Of a stretch of DNA of 53,630 bases, positions 32,853 through 43,216 are shown in pieces. A program made the position numbers and the translations under genes. Source of the DNA: Pseudomonadota bacterium (GTDB taxonomy: Bacteria; Pseudomonadota; Alphaproteobacteria; Rhizobiales; Xanthobacteraceae); NCBI GenBank assembly GCA_023386635.1, contig JAEWJH010000055.1, positions 1 to 53,630 on the forward strand, read 5' to 3'. Position 1 is the stretch's first letter. Each line of letters begins with the position of its first letter. A model generated the notes under the pieces. It saw only the letters and a program-made list of their open reading frames with translations. It did not search any database and was not told where the DNA came from.

Positions 32853-33001
32853 TCGCTTCCAGAGGGGAACATGCAACGCCGGCGTTTCATCTTGGGAGGA
32901 TGCGGCGGCCGGCGCGGCATGACGTAAAGTATGGGAGCGCCTTCCCATGCGAACAACGCAGAAGCCCGCATGTCAGCCATGCGGCGTCCTGTTGACGCAG
33001 A

Positions 33002-33913
33002 TCAATAGTTCCAGCGCTGTGCGTTGGCGACGAGGAAGTCGCGGAAGACCTGAATGCGCGCGACCGACTTCAGTTCTTCAGGATAGACAAAGTAGGCTTC
33101 CATCGCCAACGTCTCGGCATTGCTGAACAGTTGTACGAGACCGTGACTGTCCTCGACCAGGTAGTCGGGCAGCACGGCGATGCCGAGGCCTTTCTGACAC
33201 GCGCGCAACAGGCCGAGCACGTTGTTGATGATCAGATGCGCGCCGCGCGGCGCTTTGCCCTCGCGTCCGGTTTCGATCAGCCAACGACGGTTCTGCAGAT
33301 AGGACGGCGCGGCGCCGCCGAGCAGCAGGATGCGGTGGCCTTCGAGGTCGTCCATCGTGCGCGGCGTGCCGAAGCGCTTGAGATATTCCGGCGTCGCATA
33401 GACATGCGAGTGCACCGAGAACAGCTTGCGCTGGATCAGGTCCGGCTGCGTCGGCTGGCGCAGACGGATCGCCACGTCCGCTTCCCGCATCGCCAGATCG
33501 AGTTCCTCGTCGGTGGTGATCAGATTCACCTGCACGTCGGGATAGAGATCGAGGAATTCGCCGAGACGCGGCGTCAGCCAGTGAATGCCGATGCCGGGCG
33601 TGGTGGTGATCTTCAGCTCGCCGTTCGGCCGTTCGCGGCTGTCGGTGAGCTTGGTGCGCGCCGCCTCCAGCTTCATGAACACTTCATGCGCGGTGCGAAA
33701 CAGGAGTTCGCCCTGTTCGGTCAGGATCAGGCCGCGCGCGTGGCGATGAAACAGCGACACCGACAGCTCGGATTCGAGCGCGCTGACCTGGCGTGACACG
33801 GCGGACTGCGACAGGCCGAGCCGCTCGCCCGCATGGGTGAAGCTGCCGGCTTCCGCAGCCGCGTGGAATACCTTGAGCTTGTCCCAGTCCATGGTCGATC
33901 GTGAGGTGGGCAT
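33002..33913 (-). CDS. LysR family regulator, LsrB-like
   Basis: A 303-residue LysR protein. The winged-helix domain is residues 8-70 (FHAAAEAGSFTHAGERLGLSQSAVSRQVSALE) and the effector domain about 97-295. The start lies two bases after the trxB stop, a pairing conserved in Rhizobiales: in Sinorhizobium meliloti the neighbour of trxB is lsrB, a redox-responsive regulator of lipopolysaccharide and oxidative-stress genes. The only cysteine is Cys239 (LLRACQKG), close to the Cys238 reported (from memory) as redox-sensing in LsrB. A second possible start is MDWDKL, seven codons in. It resembles GcvA-type LysRs as well, so the LsrB name rests partly on context. Confidence 0.9.
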   Translation of the reverse strand: MPTSRSTMDWDKLKVFHAAAEAGSFTHAGERLGLSQSAVSRQVSALESELSVSLFHRHARGLILTEQGELLFRTAHEVFMKLEAARTKLTDSRERPNGELKITTTPGIGIHWLTPRLGEFLDLYPDVQVNLITTDEELDLAMREADVAIRLRQPTQPDLIQRKLFSVHSHVYATPEYLKRFGTPRTMDDLEGHRILLLGGAAPSYLQNRRWLIETGREGKAPRGAHLIINNVLGLLRACQKGLGIAVLPDYLVEDSHGLVQLFSNAETLAMEAYFVYPEELKSVARIQVFRDFLVANAQRWNY

Positions 33914-33915
33914 GA

Positions 33916-34881
33916 TTATTCCGCCGCGTCGCGGTTCTGTTCGTGCGCAGCGATGAAGCGTTCCGCTTCGAGCGCCGCCATGCAGCCTTGGCCGGCGGCG
34001 GTCACCGCCTGCCGGTAGATGTCGTCGGTGACGTCGCCGGCGGCGAACACACCGGGCACCGACGTCGCCGTCGAATGCGGCGCGGTGGCGATGTAGCCCG
34101 ACGGCTTCATCTTCAGCTTGCCGACGAACAGTTCGGTCGCCGGCGAATGGCCGATGGCGATGAAGATGCCGTCGATGGCGCGCTCGGTGATGGCGCCGGT
34201 CTTGACGTTCTTCAGCCGAGCCTTGCGCACCTTCAGCGGATTCTCGTCGCCGTGGACGTCTTCAAGCGCGCTGTCCCACACCACCTCGACCTTCGGATTC
34301 TTGAACAGGCGGTCCTGCAATATCTTTTCCGCGCGGAAATGGTCGCGCCGGTGCACGATCGTCACCTTGCTGGCGAAGTTGGTCAGGAACAGCGCTTCCT
34401 CGACCGCGGTGTTGCCGCCGCCGATCACGATCACTTCCTTGTTCTTGTAGAAGAAGCCGTCGCAGGTGGCGCAGGCGGAGACGCCATAGCCCTTGAACTT
34501 CTGCTCCGAAGGCAGATCAAGCCAGCGCGCCTGCGCGCCGGTGGCGACGATCAGCGCATCGGCGAGATAGCTGTCGCCCGAATCGAGATGAACGCGGAAC
34601 GGGCGCTGGTCGAGGTCCACCTGATTGACGTGGTCGTAGACGATGCGGGTGCCGACATGCTCGGCCTGTTTCTGCATCTGCTCCATCAGCCACGGACCCT
34701 GGATCACGTCGGCGAAGCCCGGATAGTTCTCCACATCGGTGGTGATGGTGAGCTGCCCGCCGGGCTGCATGCCCTGGATCAGCACCGGTTCGAGCATGGC
34801 GCGTGCGGCATAGATCGCGGCGGTGTAGCCCGCCGGCCCGGAGCCAATGATGAGCAGTTTGACGTGTTGTGAGGTAGCCAT
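33916..34881 (-). CDS. trxB: thioredoxin-disulfide reductase
   Basis: A 321-residue FAD/NADPH enzyme that reduces thioredoxin. The FAD motif GSGPAGYTAAIYAARA is near residues 13-28, redox-active CATC is at 137-140 (SACATCDGFF), the NADPH motif is IGGGNTAVEEALFL, and the C-terminal FAD motif is GVFAAGDVTDDIYRQAVTAAG. The length is usual. ATG 34881 was chosen because the long upstream extension has no homology. It is followed after two bases by the LsrB-like regulator and is divergent from an Lrp gene; the shared 233-base spacer holds a direct repeat. Confidence 0.97.
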   Translation of the reverse strand: MATSQHVKLLIIGSGPAGYTAAIYAARAMLEPVLIQGMQPGGQLTITTDVENYPGFADVIQGPWLMEQMQKQAEHVGTRIVYDHVNQVDLDQRPFRVHLDSGDSYLADALIVATGAQARWLDLPSEQKFKGYGVSACATCDGFFYKNKEVIVIGGGNTAVEEALFLTNFASKVTIVHRRDHFRAEKILQDRLFKNPKVEVVWDSALEDVHGDENPLKVRKARLKNVKTGAITERAIDGIFIAIGHSPATELFVGKLKMKPSGYIATAPHSTATSVPGVFAAGDVTDDIYRQAVTAAGQGCMAALEAERFIAAHEQNRDAAE

Positions 34882-35028
34882 GGGTTTCCGTTCCGGCGGC
34901 CGCAGCCGCATAGCAGACGTGCGATAACATAGGCCTTCCGCCGAGCTATGCAAGAAGCGCAACCCACAGGGGTTCAGGCCGGCTTCACCCGCAGTCCTGC
35001 GCATAAGCTGGTGAGTTCTGCGCGCAAT

Positions 35029-35054
35029 AATCTTTCGCGAAACAATCTTTCGCG
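35029..35054. promoter_or_regulatory. direct repeat in the trxB/lrp divergent promoter
   Basis: AATCTTTCGCG occurs twice (35029-35039 and 35044-35054), 15 bases apart, with TTCGCGAA at the junction. It lies in the spacer between divergent trxB and lrp, where an Lrp- or LysR-type factor could bind. The binding factor is unknown. Confidence 0.35.
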
Positions 35055-35114
35055 GTAGGAAGGCGGCACGATTTGTCGCCGTTCGCCGCGACCGTTTCTG
35101 TTTTTGGAGTTTCC

Positions 35115-35588
35115 GTGCCCGACCAGATCGACGCCATCGACCGCAACATCCTGAAAGAACTTCAGGACAATGGCCGCATGACCAATGTGGAGCTCGCGCG
35201 CCGCGTCGGAATTTCCGCGCCGCCCTGCCTGCGCCGCGTACGCGGACTGGAGGAGGCCGGCTACATCAAGGGCTATCGCGCGCTGCTCGACCAGAAGCAA
35301 CTCGGCTACGAGGTCACCGTGTTCGCCATGGTGCATCTCGCCAGCCAGGCCGACGCCGATCTGAAATCGTTCGAGACGTTCGTGCGCAAGGAGCCGCTGG
35401 TGCGAGAATGCTGGATGCTGTCCGGCGAGATCGACTTCGTCCTGAAATGCGTCGCGCCCGATCTCAAGACGTTCCAGGATTTCGTCACGCGCCTCACCGC
35501 GGAGCCGCATGTGCGCAACGTCAAGACGTCGCTGACGCTGCGCAACTCCAAGGACGCGGCGATGGTGCCGTTCGAAACGGCGACCTGA
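35115..35588 (+). CDS. Lrp/AsnC family transcriptional regulator
   Basis: A 157-residue regulator with an N-terminal AsnC helix-turn-helix (about 5-60: IDAIDRNILKELQDNGRMTNVELARRVGIS, then PCLRRVRGLEEAGYI) and a C-terminal RAM ligand-binding domain (about 70-145). Lrp proteins form octamers and sense amino acids. GTG 35115 follows GGAG at 35106. It is divergent from trxB-lysR; the same lrp/trxB/lsrB arrangement occurs in Sinorhizobium. Its ligand is unknown. Confidence 0.93.
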   Translation: MPDQIDAIDRNILKELQDNGRMTNVELARRVGISAPPCLRRVRGLEEAGYIKGYRALLDQKQLGYEVTVFAMVHLASQADADLKSFETFVRKEPLVRECWMLSGEIDFVLKCVAPDLKTFQDFVTRLTAEPHVRNVKTSLTLRNSKDAAMVPFETAT

Positions 35589-35640
35589 CCACCTTCCTCC
35601 ACCTACTTTCCGTTTTGCCCATTCCTGCCGGGGAATCGAT

Positions 35641-36402
35641 GTGTCTTTGACTGAGCTCTTGCTGCTTGCGGTGACCGGACTTGCTGCCGGTGTGATCAAT
35701 GCGGTCGCCGGTGGCGGCACGTTCTTCGTGTTTCCTGTGATGGTCGCGTTCGGCATGCCGACGCTTGACGCCAATGCCACGTCCGCTGTCGGCCTCATTC
35801 CCGGCAGTTTCGCTACCGGCGCGGCATACTGGGACGAGACACGCAAGCGTCTGCGCGAGATGATCCCGTATGCCTTGCTGGGCATCGCCGGCGGTCTGGT
35901 CGGCGGCTGGCTGCTGGTGTTTCTCGGCGACGAGGGGTTCCGGCCGCTGGTGCCGTGGCTGCTCGCCATCGCCACCGTGACGTTCGCGTTCAGCAATCAG
36001 ATCCGGCCGCTCGCCGCGCGCTTCGCCAAAAGCGGCAGCAGCAGCGGCATGACCATTGTCGGCTATCTGTTCGGCGCGGTGGTTGCCGTTTATGGCGGCT
36101 TCTTCGGCGCCGGGCAGGGCATCATGTGGCTGGCCGCGCTGGCGCTGCTCTACACCGGCGATTTCCATCGCGCCAACGCGATCAAGAACATCGCCTGCGT
36201 CCTGGCGCAGCTCGTCGCGGTGATCCTGCTGATCGCCAACGGTCTGGTGCACTGGCCGCAGGCGCTGGTGGTGGCGGTCGCGGCGATCATCGGCGGCTAT
36301 TACGGGGTCGCCGTCGCGCGCCGCGTGCCTGATGCGGCGATCCGCGCCGTGGTCGTGGCGGTGGGCGCGATCCTCACCGTGGTGTTCTTCGTGCGCGGGT
36401 GA
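35641..36402 (+). CDS. TSUP (TauE/SafE) family membrane permease
   Basis: A 253-residue inner-membrane protein with about eight hydrophobic segments in two repeats. It carries the TSUP signatures GVINAVAGGGTFFVFP near residue 17 and the second-half GGFFGAGQGIMWLAAL. TSUP proteins export or import sulfite, sulfoacetate or other anions. GTG 35641 is preceded by GGGGAA. It lies 52 bases after lrp in the same direction and may be co-transcribed. It ends at a palindromic repeat and a terminator. Substrate unknown. Confidence 0.9.
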   Translation: MSLTELLLLAVTGLAAGVINAVAGGGTFFVFPVMVAFGMPTLDANATSAVGLIPGSFATGAAYWDETRKRLREMIPYALLGIAGGLVGGWLLVFLGDEGFRPLVPWLLAIATVTFAFSNQIRPLAARFAKSGSSSGMTIVGYLFGAVVAVYGGFFGAGQGIMWLAALALLYTGDFHRANAIKNIACVLAQLVAVILLIANGLVHWPQALVVAVAAIIGGYYGVAVARRVPDAAIRAVVVAVGAILTVVFFVRG

Positions 36403-36411
36403 TCATTCCCG

Positions 36412-36530
36412 GTCATTCCGGGGCGCGGACGTTGCGCGCGTTCACGCGTCGGCGAACCCGGAATCCAGACAAAGCAGGACTGCCGCCGGATTCCGGATCG
36501 CCTCGCTGACGCGAGGCGTCCGGGAATGAC
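36412..36530. repeat. dispersed palindromic repeat, family C
   Basis: GTCATTCCGGGGCGC at the left and GCGTCCGGGAATGAC at the right are complementary ends. Inside are further short palindromes (GAACCCGGAATCC, GGATTCCGGATC, CTCGCTGACGCGAG). This GTCATTCCGGGG element is a familiar intergenic repeat in Bradyrhizobiaceae. It lies between the convergent TSUP and greA genes. Confidence 0.7.
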
Positions 36531-36550
36531 GGAAAAAAATGACGGAAACA

Positions 36551-36576
36551 AAAAGCCCGGCATGAGCCGGGCTTTT
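36551..36576. terminator. bidirectional terminator between TSUP gene and greA
   Basis: A perfect 11-bp stem AAAAGCCCGGC-ATGA-GCCGGGCTTTT has T-tracts in both directions (TTTTTGTTTCC on the minus strand). It serves greA, whose stop is 41 bases away, and the convergent TSUP gene. Confidence 0.88.
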
Positions 36577-36616
36577 GATACGCAGAACGCTACAGCTGAT
36601 ATGCAGATCGCTACAG

Positions 36617-37090
36617 TCAGCGCCAGTCGACCTTCTTGATCTCGTAGGCTTTGGCGCCACCGGGGGCCACGACCTCGACGGTCGCGCCCTTGCTCTTGCC
36701 GATCAGCGCGCGCGCCAGCGGCGAGGTGATCGAAATCTTCCCGGATTTCGCGTCCGCCTCAGGCTCGCCGACGAGCTGCCACACCTTCTTCTCTTCGGTG
36801 TCTTCGTCGATCAGCGTCACGGTCGCGCCGAACTTCACGGTGTCACCGGACAGTTTCGACACGTCGATCACGTCGGCGCGCGCCAGCTTGTCCTCGAGCT
36901 CGGCGATGCGGCCTTCGTTATGCGACTGCGCTTCCTTGGCCGCGTGATATTCCGCGTTCTCGGACAAGTCGCCGTGGGAGCGCGCTTCGCTGATCTGCTG
37001 GATGATCCGCGGACGCTCGACCTGCTGGCACTGCTTCAACTCGGCTTCGAGGAGGGAGTACCCTTCAGCCGTCATCGGAATCTTGTCCAT
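36617..37090 (-). CDS. greA: transcription elongation factor GreA
   Basis: A 157-residue factor that enters the RNA polymerase secondary channel and triggers cleavage of backtracked RNA. The N-terminal antiparallel coiled coil (about 1-75) carries the GreA tip motif SEARSHGDLSENAEYHAAK, with the acidic Asp/Glu pair; the C-terminal FKBP-like domain has FGATVTLIDEDT and ISITSPLARALIGKSKG. ATG 37090 has GGAAGAGAAAG upstream. It lies 167 bases downstream of carB on the same strand, as in other Rhizobiales. Confidence 0.97.
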   Translation of the reverse strand: MDKIPMTAEGYSLLEAELKQCQQVERPRIIQQISEARSHGDLSENAEYHAAKEAQSHNEGRIAELEDKLARADVIDVSKLSGDTVKFGATVTLIDEDTEEKKVWQLVGEPEADAKSGKISITSPLARALIGKSKGATVEVVAPGGAKAYEIKKVDWR

Positions 37091-37257
37091 CTTTCTCTTC
37101 CGCCTTTCACTGTCGCCACTCGCAATTCGACTCCGGTAGCGGCACGCGCTGCCCGGAGTCTTACGGCGAGGTCCGGCGAAACGTTCCGGCCGCGGCCCGG
37201 AGAGGCCGGTGACGGTCGGAACTTTGCCGGACTATGACGGTCTTGCAGAGGAGGCTG

Positions 37258-40572
<3,315 letters not shown>

Positions 40573-40588
40573 TGTTGGTTATTCTTGG

Positions 40589-40624
40589 CCCTCTCCCCAG
40601 CAGGGAGAGGGTTGGGTGAGGGGG
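40589..40624. repeat. CCCTCTCCC-type palindromic repeat, left copy
   Basis: CCCTCTCCC-CAGCA-GGGAGAGGG hairpin (40589-40611) followed by TTGGGTGAGGGG. It is the inverted counterpart of the element at 40959-40996. The two flank the DUF559 open reading frame. It lies 16 bases upstream of the carB start, within its 5' region. Confidence 0.8.
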
Positions 40625-40632
40625 ATCGGTCG

Positions 40633-41004
40633 ATGAGTGGTATCGCGCGGGTGCTGCGTCGACGCGCGACGGAAGCTGAAAAGCTGTTGTGGTCGCGACT
40701 GCGAAACCGTCAGATCGGTGGCGTGAAATTCAAGCGCCAGGTGCCGATCGCCGGCCACGTCGCCGATTTCGCCGCGCTTGAGCAAAATCTGGTGATCGAA
40801 GTCGATGGCGGTCAGCACGGACCGGAGGTCGATGCGGTGAGGACTGCTGCTCTTGAAAAATGAGGCTTTCACGTTGTTCGCTTCTGGAACAACGAGGTTC
40901 TCACCAATATCGACGGCGTGCCGGAAGCCATCTTCCAAGAACTCGACCTCGCACTAGGCCCCCTCACCCCAACCCTCTCCCCCGCAGGGGAGAGGGAGCA
41001 GTAA
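40633..41004 (+). pseudogene. DUF559 (endonuclease-like) gene with in-frame TGA
   Basis: From ATG 40633 the frame reads a DUF559 domain: IARVLRRRATEAEKLLWSRL, GVKFKRQVPIAGHVADFAA, then NLVIEVDGGQH, the PD-(D/E)xK-like core. TGA at 40861 interrupts it after LEK. The same frame continues with GFHVVRFWNNEVLTN and GVPEAIFQELDL, the usual C-terminal half, to TAA at 41002. A CGA-to-TGA change would explain the stop. The final residues (GPLTPTLSPAGERE) are encoded by the flanking repeat, as often seen for this family. No DUF559 function is proven; it resembles Vsr/restriction-type nucleases. Whether the first 76 codons make a protein is unknown. Confidence 0.82.
40959..40996. repeat. CCCTCTCCC-type palindromic repeat, right copy
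   Basis: CCCCCTCACCCCAACCCTCTCC followed by GGGGAGAGGG. Its reverse complement matches the left copy at 40589-40624 along about 34 bases. It supplies the 3' end of the DUF559 frame and may also act as a terminator. Confidence 0.8.
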
Positions 41005-41207
41005 GCGGGTATAAAAAAAGACGCGCTGACGCGCGTCCCGGCCGGGCGCTGGGGCAAAGCCCTCCGCGCGCGAGGGGGTCTTAGACCAGATTCGAAGGGC
41101 GGGGAAGGGTGCGCGCGCCGCCGAACACAGGCGAAACCTTTGCTGCCCGTCGCGCAACCGTTTGCCGGGATCACGGTTATTCCCGTGTGAAATTCCGGGG
41201 AATCCCT

Positions 41208-42209
41208 ATGCCGCGATTGGTCCGCTCCGCCTTGCCGCTCCTGATGGCCGGCGTTGCGCTGGCGGCGACCGCGTGGATCGCCGAGCGGCAACCGGCGCGT
41301 GCGCGGCTGCCGTCCCGGACTCCGGCGGGGGCGCAGACCGTGGCCGCGGCGCAGCCCGGTCTCAAGGCCTGGCTGCTCTATCTTTATCGGCGCATTGAAG
41401 ACGACCGGGTGCTGGCGCTCGGCGCCGGCATCGTGTTCTACGGACTGCTCGCGCTGTTTCCGGCGATCACGGCTTTCGTGTCGAGCTACGCCTTGTTCGC
41501 CAACATCAAGACCATCGCCGGCCATCTCACGCTGATCGAAGGCGTCATGCCGCAAGAGGCGTTCGAGATCGTTCGCGATCAGGTGGTGCGCGTGGTCACC
41601 GCCGGCGCCGGCGATTTGAGCGCCGCCTTCGTGTTCGGCCTGCTGGTCGCGGTATGGAGCGCCAATGCCGGACTCAAGGCGGCGATCGACGCGCTCAACA
41701 TCATCTACCGGGTGAAGGAGACGCGTTCGTTCGTGCGGCTCAATCTTGTCTCGCTGACGATGACGCTCGGCGCCATCGCCGTGCTGCTGGCGGCGATCGG
41801 CGCGGTCGTCGTGTTCCCGCTGATGCTTGCCTATTTCGGCTGGAGCATGAGCGAGAGCGCGGCGTCGCTGTTGCGCTGGCCCGCATTGTTTGTCCTGCTG
41901 CTGCTCGGCCTCAGCGTGCTCTATCGTTTCGGACCGGACCTCAAGCATCCGCAATGGCGCTGGATCAGCCCCGGCAATGCCTTCGCCGCGATCACCTGGA
42001 TCGCCGGCTCGCTGGCGCTGTCGTGGTATCTGGCCAATGTCGCCAATTATGCCGCGACCTATGGTTCGCTCGGCGCGGCGATCGGCCTGATGATGTGGAT
42101 GTGGCTGACGTCGATCGTCGTTCTCGTCGGCGCCGAGCTCAACGTGGCCCGCGAGCACTTCGCCGCGGACGCGAACGGGGCGGCTGCTGTCGCAACCGCC
42201 CCGTCGTGA
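41208..42209 (+). CDS. YihY/BrkB family (UPF0761) membrane protein
   Basis: A 333-residue inner-membrane protein with six main hydrophobic segments after an N-terminal one. YihY motifs include ALGAGIVFYGLLALFPAI, SANAGLKAAIDALNIIYRVKE, and WYLANVANYAATYGSLGAAIGLMMWMWL, then AELNVAREH. The family was once called ribonuclease BN, but that activity belongs to another protein; its role is unsettled. ATG 41208 has GGGGAA upstream. The first ~60 residues, with a separate hydrophobic helix and Arg/Pro-rich stretch, extend beyond the usual domain. The stop is 2 bases from the end of a convergent tRNA-Cys-like gene. Confidence 0.9.
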   Translation: MPRLVRSALPLLMAGVALAATAWIAERQPARARLPSRTPAGAQTVAAAQPGLKAWLLYLYRRIEDDRVLALGAGIVFYGLLALFPAITAFVSSYALFANIKTIAGHLTLIEGVMPQEAFEIVRDQVVRVVTAGAGDLSAAFVFGLLVAVWSANAGLKAAIDALNIIYRVKETRSFVRLNLVSLTMTLGAIAVLLAAIGAVVVFPLMLAYFGWSMSESAASLLRWPALFVLLLLGLSVLYRFGPDLKHPQWRWISPGNAFAAITWIAGSLALSWYLANVANYAATYGSLGAAIGLMMWMWLTSIVVLVGAELNVAREHFAADANGAAAVATAPS

Positions 42210-42211
42210 AC

Positions 42212-42285
42212 TGGAGGCCCGGCCTGGAATTGAACCAGGGTAAAGTCCTTGCACGGCCTTCGCGTAAACACTCCGCCACCGGGCC
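42212..42285 (-). tRNA. tRNA-Cys-like gene with irregular anticodon arm (possible pseudo-tRNA)
   Basis: 74 nt including CCA. Acceptor GGCCCGG/CCGGGCC is perfect, discriminator U73 is the tRNA-Cys identity base, the T arm is CCTGG-TTCAATT-CCAGG, and the D stem is GCG/CGC. The D loop reads AGTGTTTA, with GT where G18-G19 are normally invariant. The anticodon arm AAGGCC-GTGCAA-GGACTT folds only with a G.A mismatch and six-base loop, or, with TGCA placed so that GCA is the anticodon, with a C.A mismatch and a G.U pair. It may be a divergent functional tRNA-Cys or a decayed copy. Confidence 0.65.
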
Positions 42286-42367
42286 ATGCATACGGTAACC
42301 CGGTGAGTGTTACTGACAAGTTGTCGCAGGGGTTACGGTAAAGAATTAAGATGAAGCGGGCGCGCTT

Positions 42368-43069
42368 TTAATTTTGTCGCCGGGCGGTGAAGGTCATCCG
42401 CTGCTGGTTGTGGCCGATATTGCGCGGCGCGCGGACAGGGGCGAATCCGGCGGCCTTAAGCCGTTGAAGCGCCTCGCTTTCCGTGTAATGCGACAGGCCG
42501 GCCTTCTGGCTCAGTTTGAGATAGTCCGACACCACGATGCGGATCAGGCCGCGGATCGCCGCGAGCAGGAAACCGTTCCGCGCGGCGAACCGGAGCAAGG
42601 CCAGCGCCGCGTGCACCGACGCCAGCCGCGGCTGGACGATGTCGCCGAGCACGAACAGCCCGTCGGGCTTGAGCAGCCGGCGGAAGGTCGCGAGCAGCCC
42701 GTCGAGTTCCGCGCCGGTGAGATATTGCGCCACCGAATGCATGACGATCAGGTCGAAGCTCTCGGCCGGCAGCGCCGCCACTTCGTCCGGCGTCAGCACG
42801 GCGATCCGGTCGTTGCCGGCGAAGCGCTGCTTGAGAATGGCGCGCACATTCGGCGCGGCTTCCGCCAGCACCAGCGAACCGCAGCGCGCGGCGAGGTCGT
42901 CGGCGTGCAGCGCTTCGCCCGAGCCGTAGTCGAGCACGCGCGCGGTGGATGACGGAATATAGGGCGTGATGTCCTGCGCGATCCGCGCGTAATGCACGTC
43001 GCGATGCCGCTCGTTCACATAGATGATCGAATGGCGGAAGTCGTAGAATTTCACCCAGTCGGAGGTCAT
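42368..43069 (-). CDS. class I SAM-dependent methyltransferase
   Basis: A 233-residue cytoplasmic protein with the class I methyltransferase core: motif I VLDYGSGEALHADDLA (about 46-61), post-I LVLAEAAPN, motif II/III FDLIVMHSVAQYL and LLKPDGLFVLGDIV. The conserved start WVKFYDFRHSIIYVNERHRDVHY recurs in uncharacterised relatives and may help recognise the substrate. ATG 43069 was preferred over an upstream GTG at 43090. It lies between a family B repeat (downstream of carA) and the tRNA-Cys. The substrate is unknown. Confidence 0.88.
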   Translation of the reverse strand: MTSDWVKFYDFRHSIIYVNERHRDVHYARIAQDITPYIPSSTARVLDYGSGEALHADDLAARCGSLVLAEAAPNVRAILKQRFAGNDRIAVLTPDEVAALPAESFDLIVMHSVAQYLTGAELDGLLATFRRLLKPDGLFVLGDIVQPRLASVHAALALLRFAARNGFLLAAIRGLIRIVVSDYLKLSQKAGLSHYTESEALQRLKAAGFAPVRAPRNIGHNQQRMTFTARRQN

Positions 43070-43089
43070 GGCGGCGCGCTTCTCTCTCA

Positions 43090-43206
43090 CCTCATCCTGA
43101 GGAGCGCCCGTAGGGCGCGTCTCGAAGGATGCAGGCCCGGCTGTCGCAACATCAGGGCCTGCATGGTTCGAGACGCATCGCTGGCGCGATGCTCCTCACC
43201 ACGAGG
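43090..43206. repeat. dispersed palindromic repeat, family B copy 2
   Basis: CCTCATCCTGAGGAGCGCCC...GCGTCTCGAAGGATGCAGGCC at the left mirrors GGCCTGCATGGTTCGAGACGC...GATGCTCCTCACCACGAGG at the right. Both outer and inner arms pair. It lies ten bases beyond the carA stop and just before the methyltransferase gene, where it may separate their transcripts. Confidence 0.8.
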
Positions 43207-43216
43207 AGGAACAGGG

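Noticed and set aside
32652..32948. A 98-codon minus-strand frame in the gap before the LysR gene.
   Set aside because: It runs through the two terminator hairpins, has shadow-like composition and no ribosome site.
33002..33913. The LysR gene at 33.0 kb as regulator of the intradiol dioxygenase.
   Set aside because: It is not divergent from the dioxygenase (both are on the minus strand, with a terminator between), and it is tightly coupled to trxB, matching the LsrB context.
40861..40863. In-frame TGA in the DUF559 gene as a selenocysteine codon.
   Set aside because: No SECIS-like structure was seen next to it, the family has no selenoprotein members known to me, and a CGA-to-TGA mutation is simpler.
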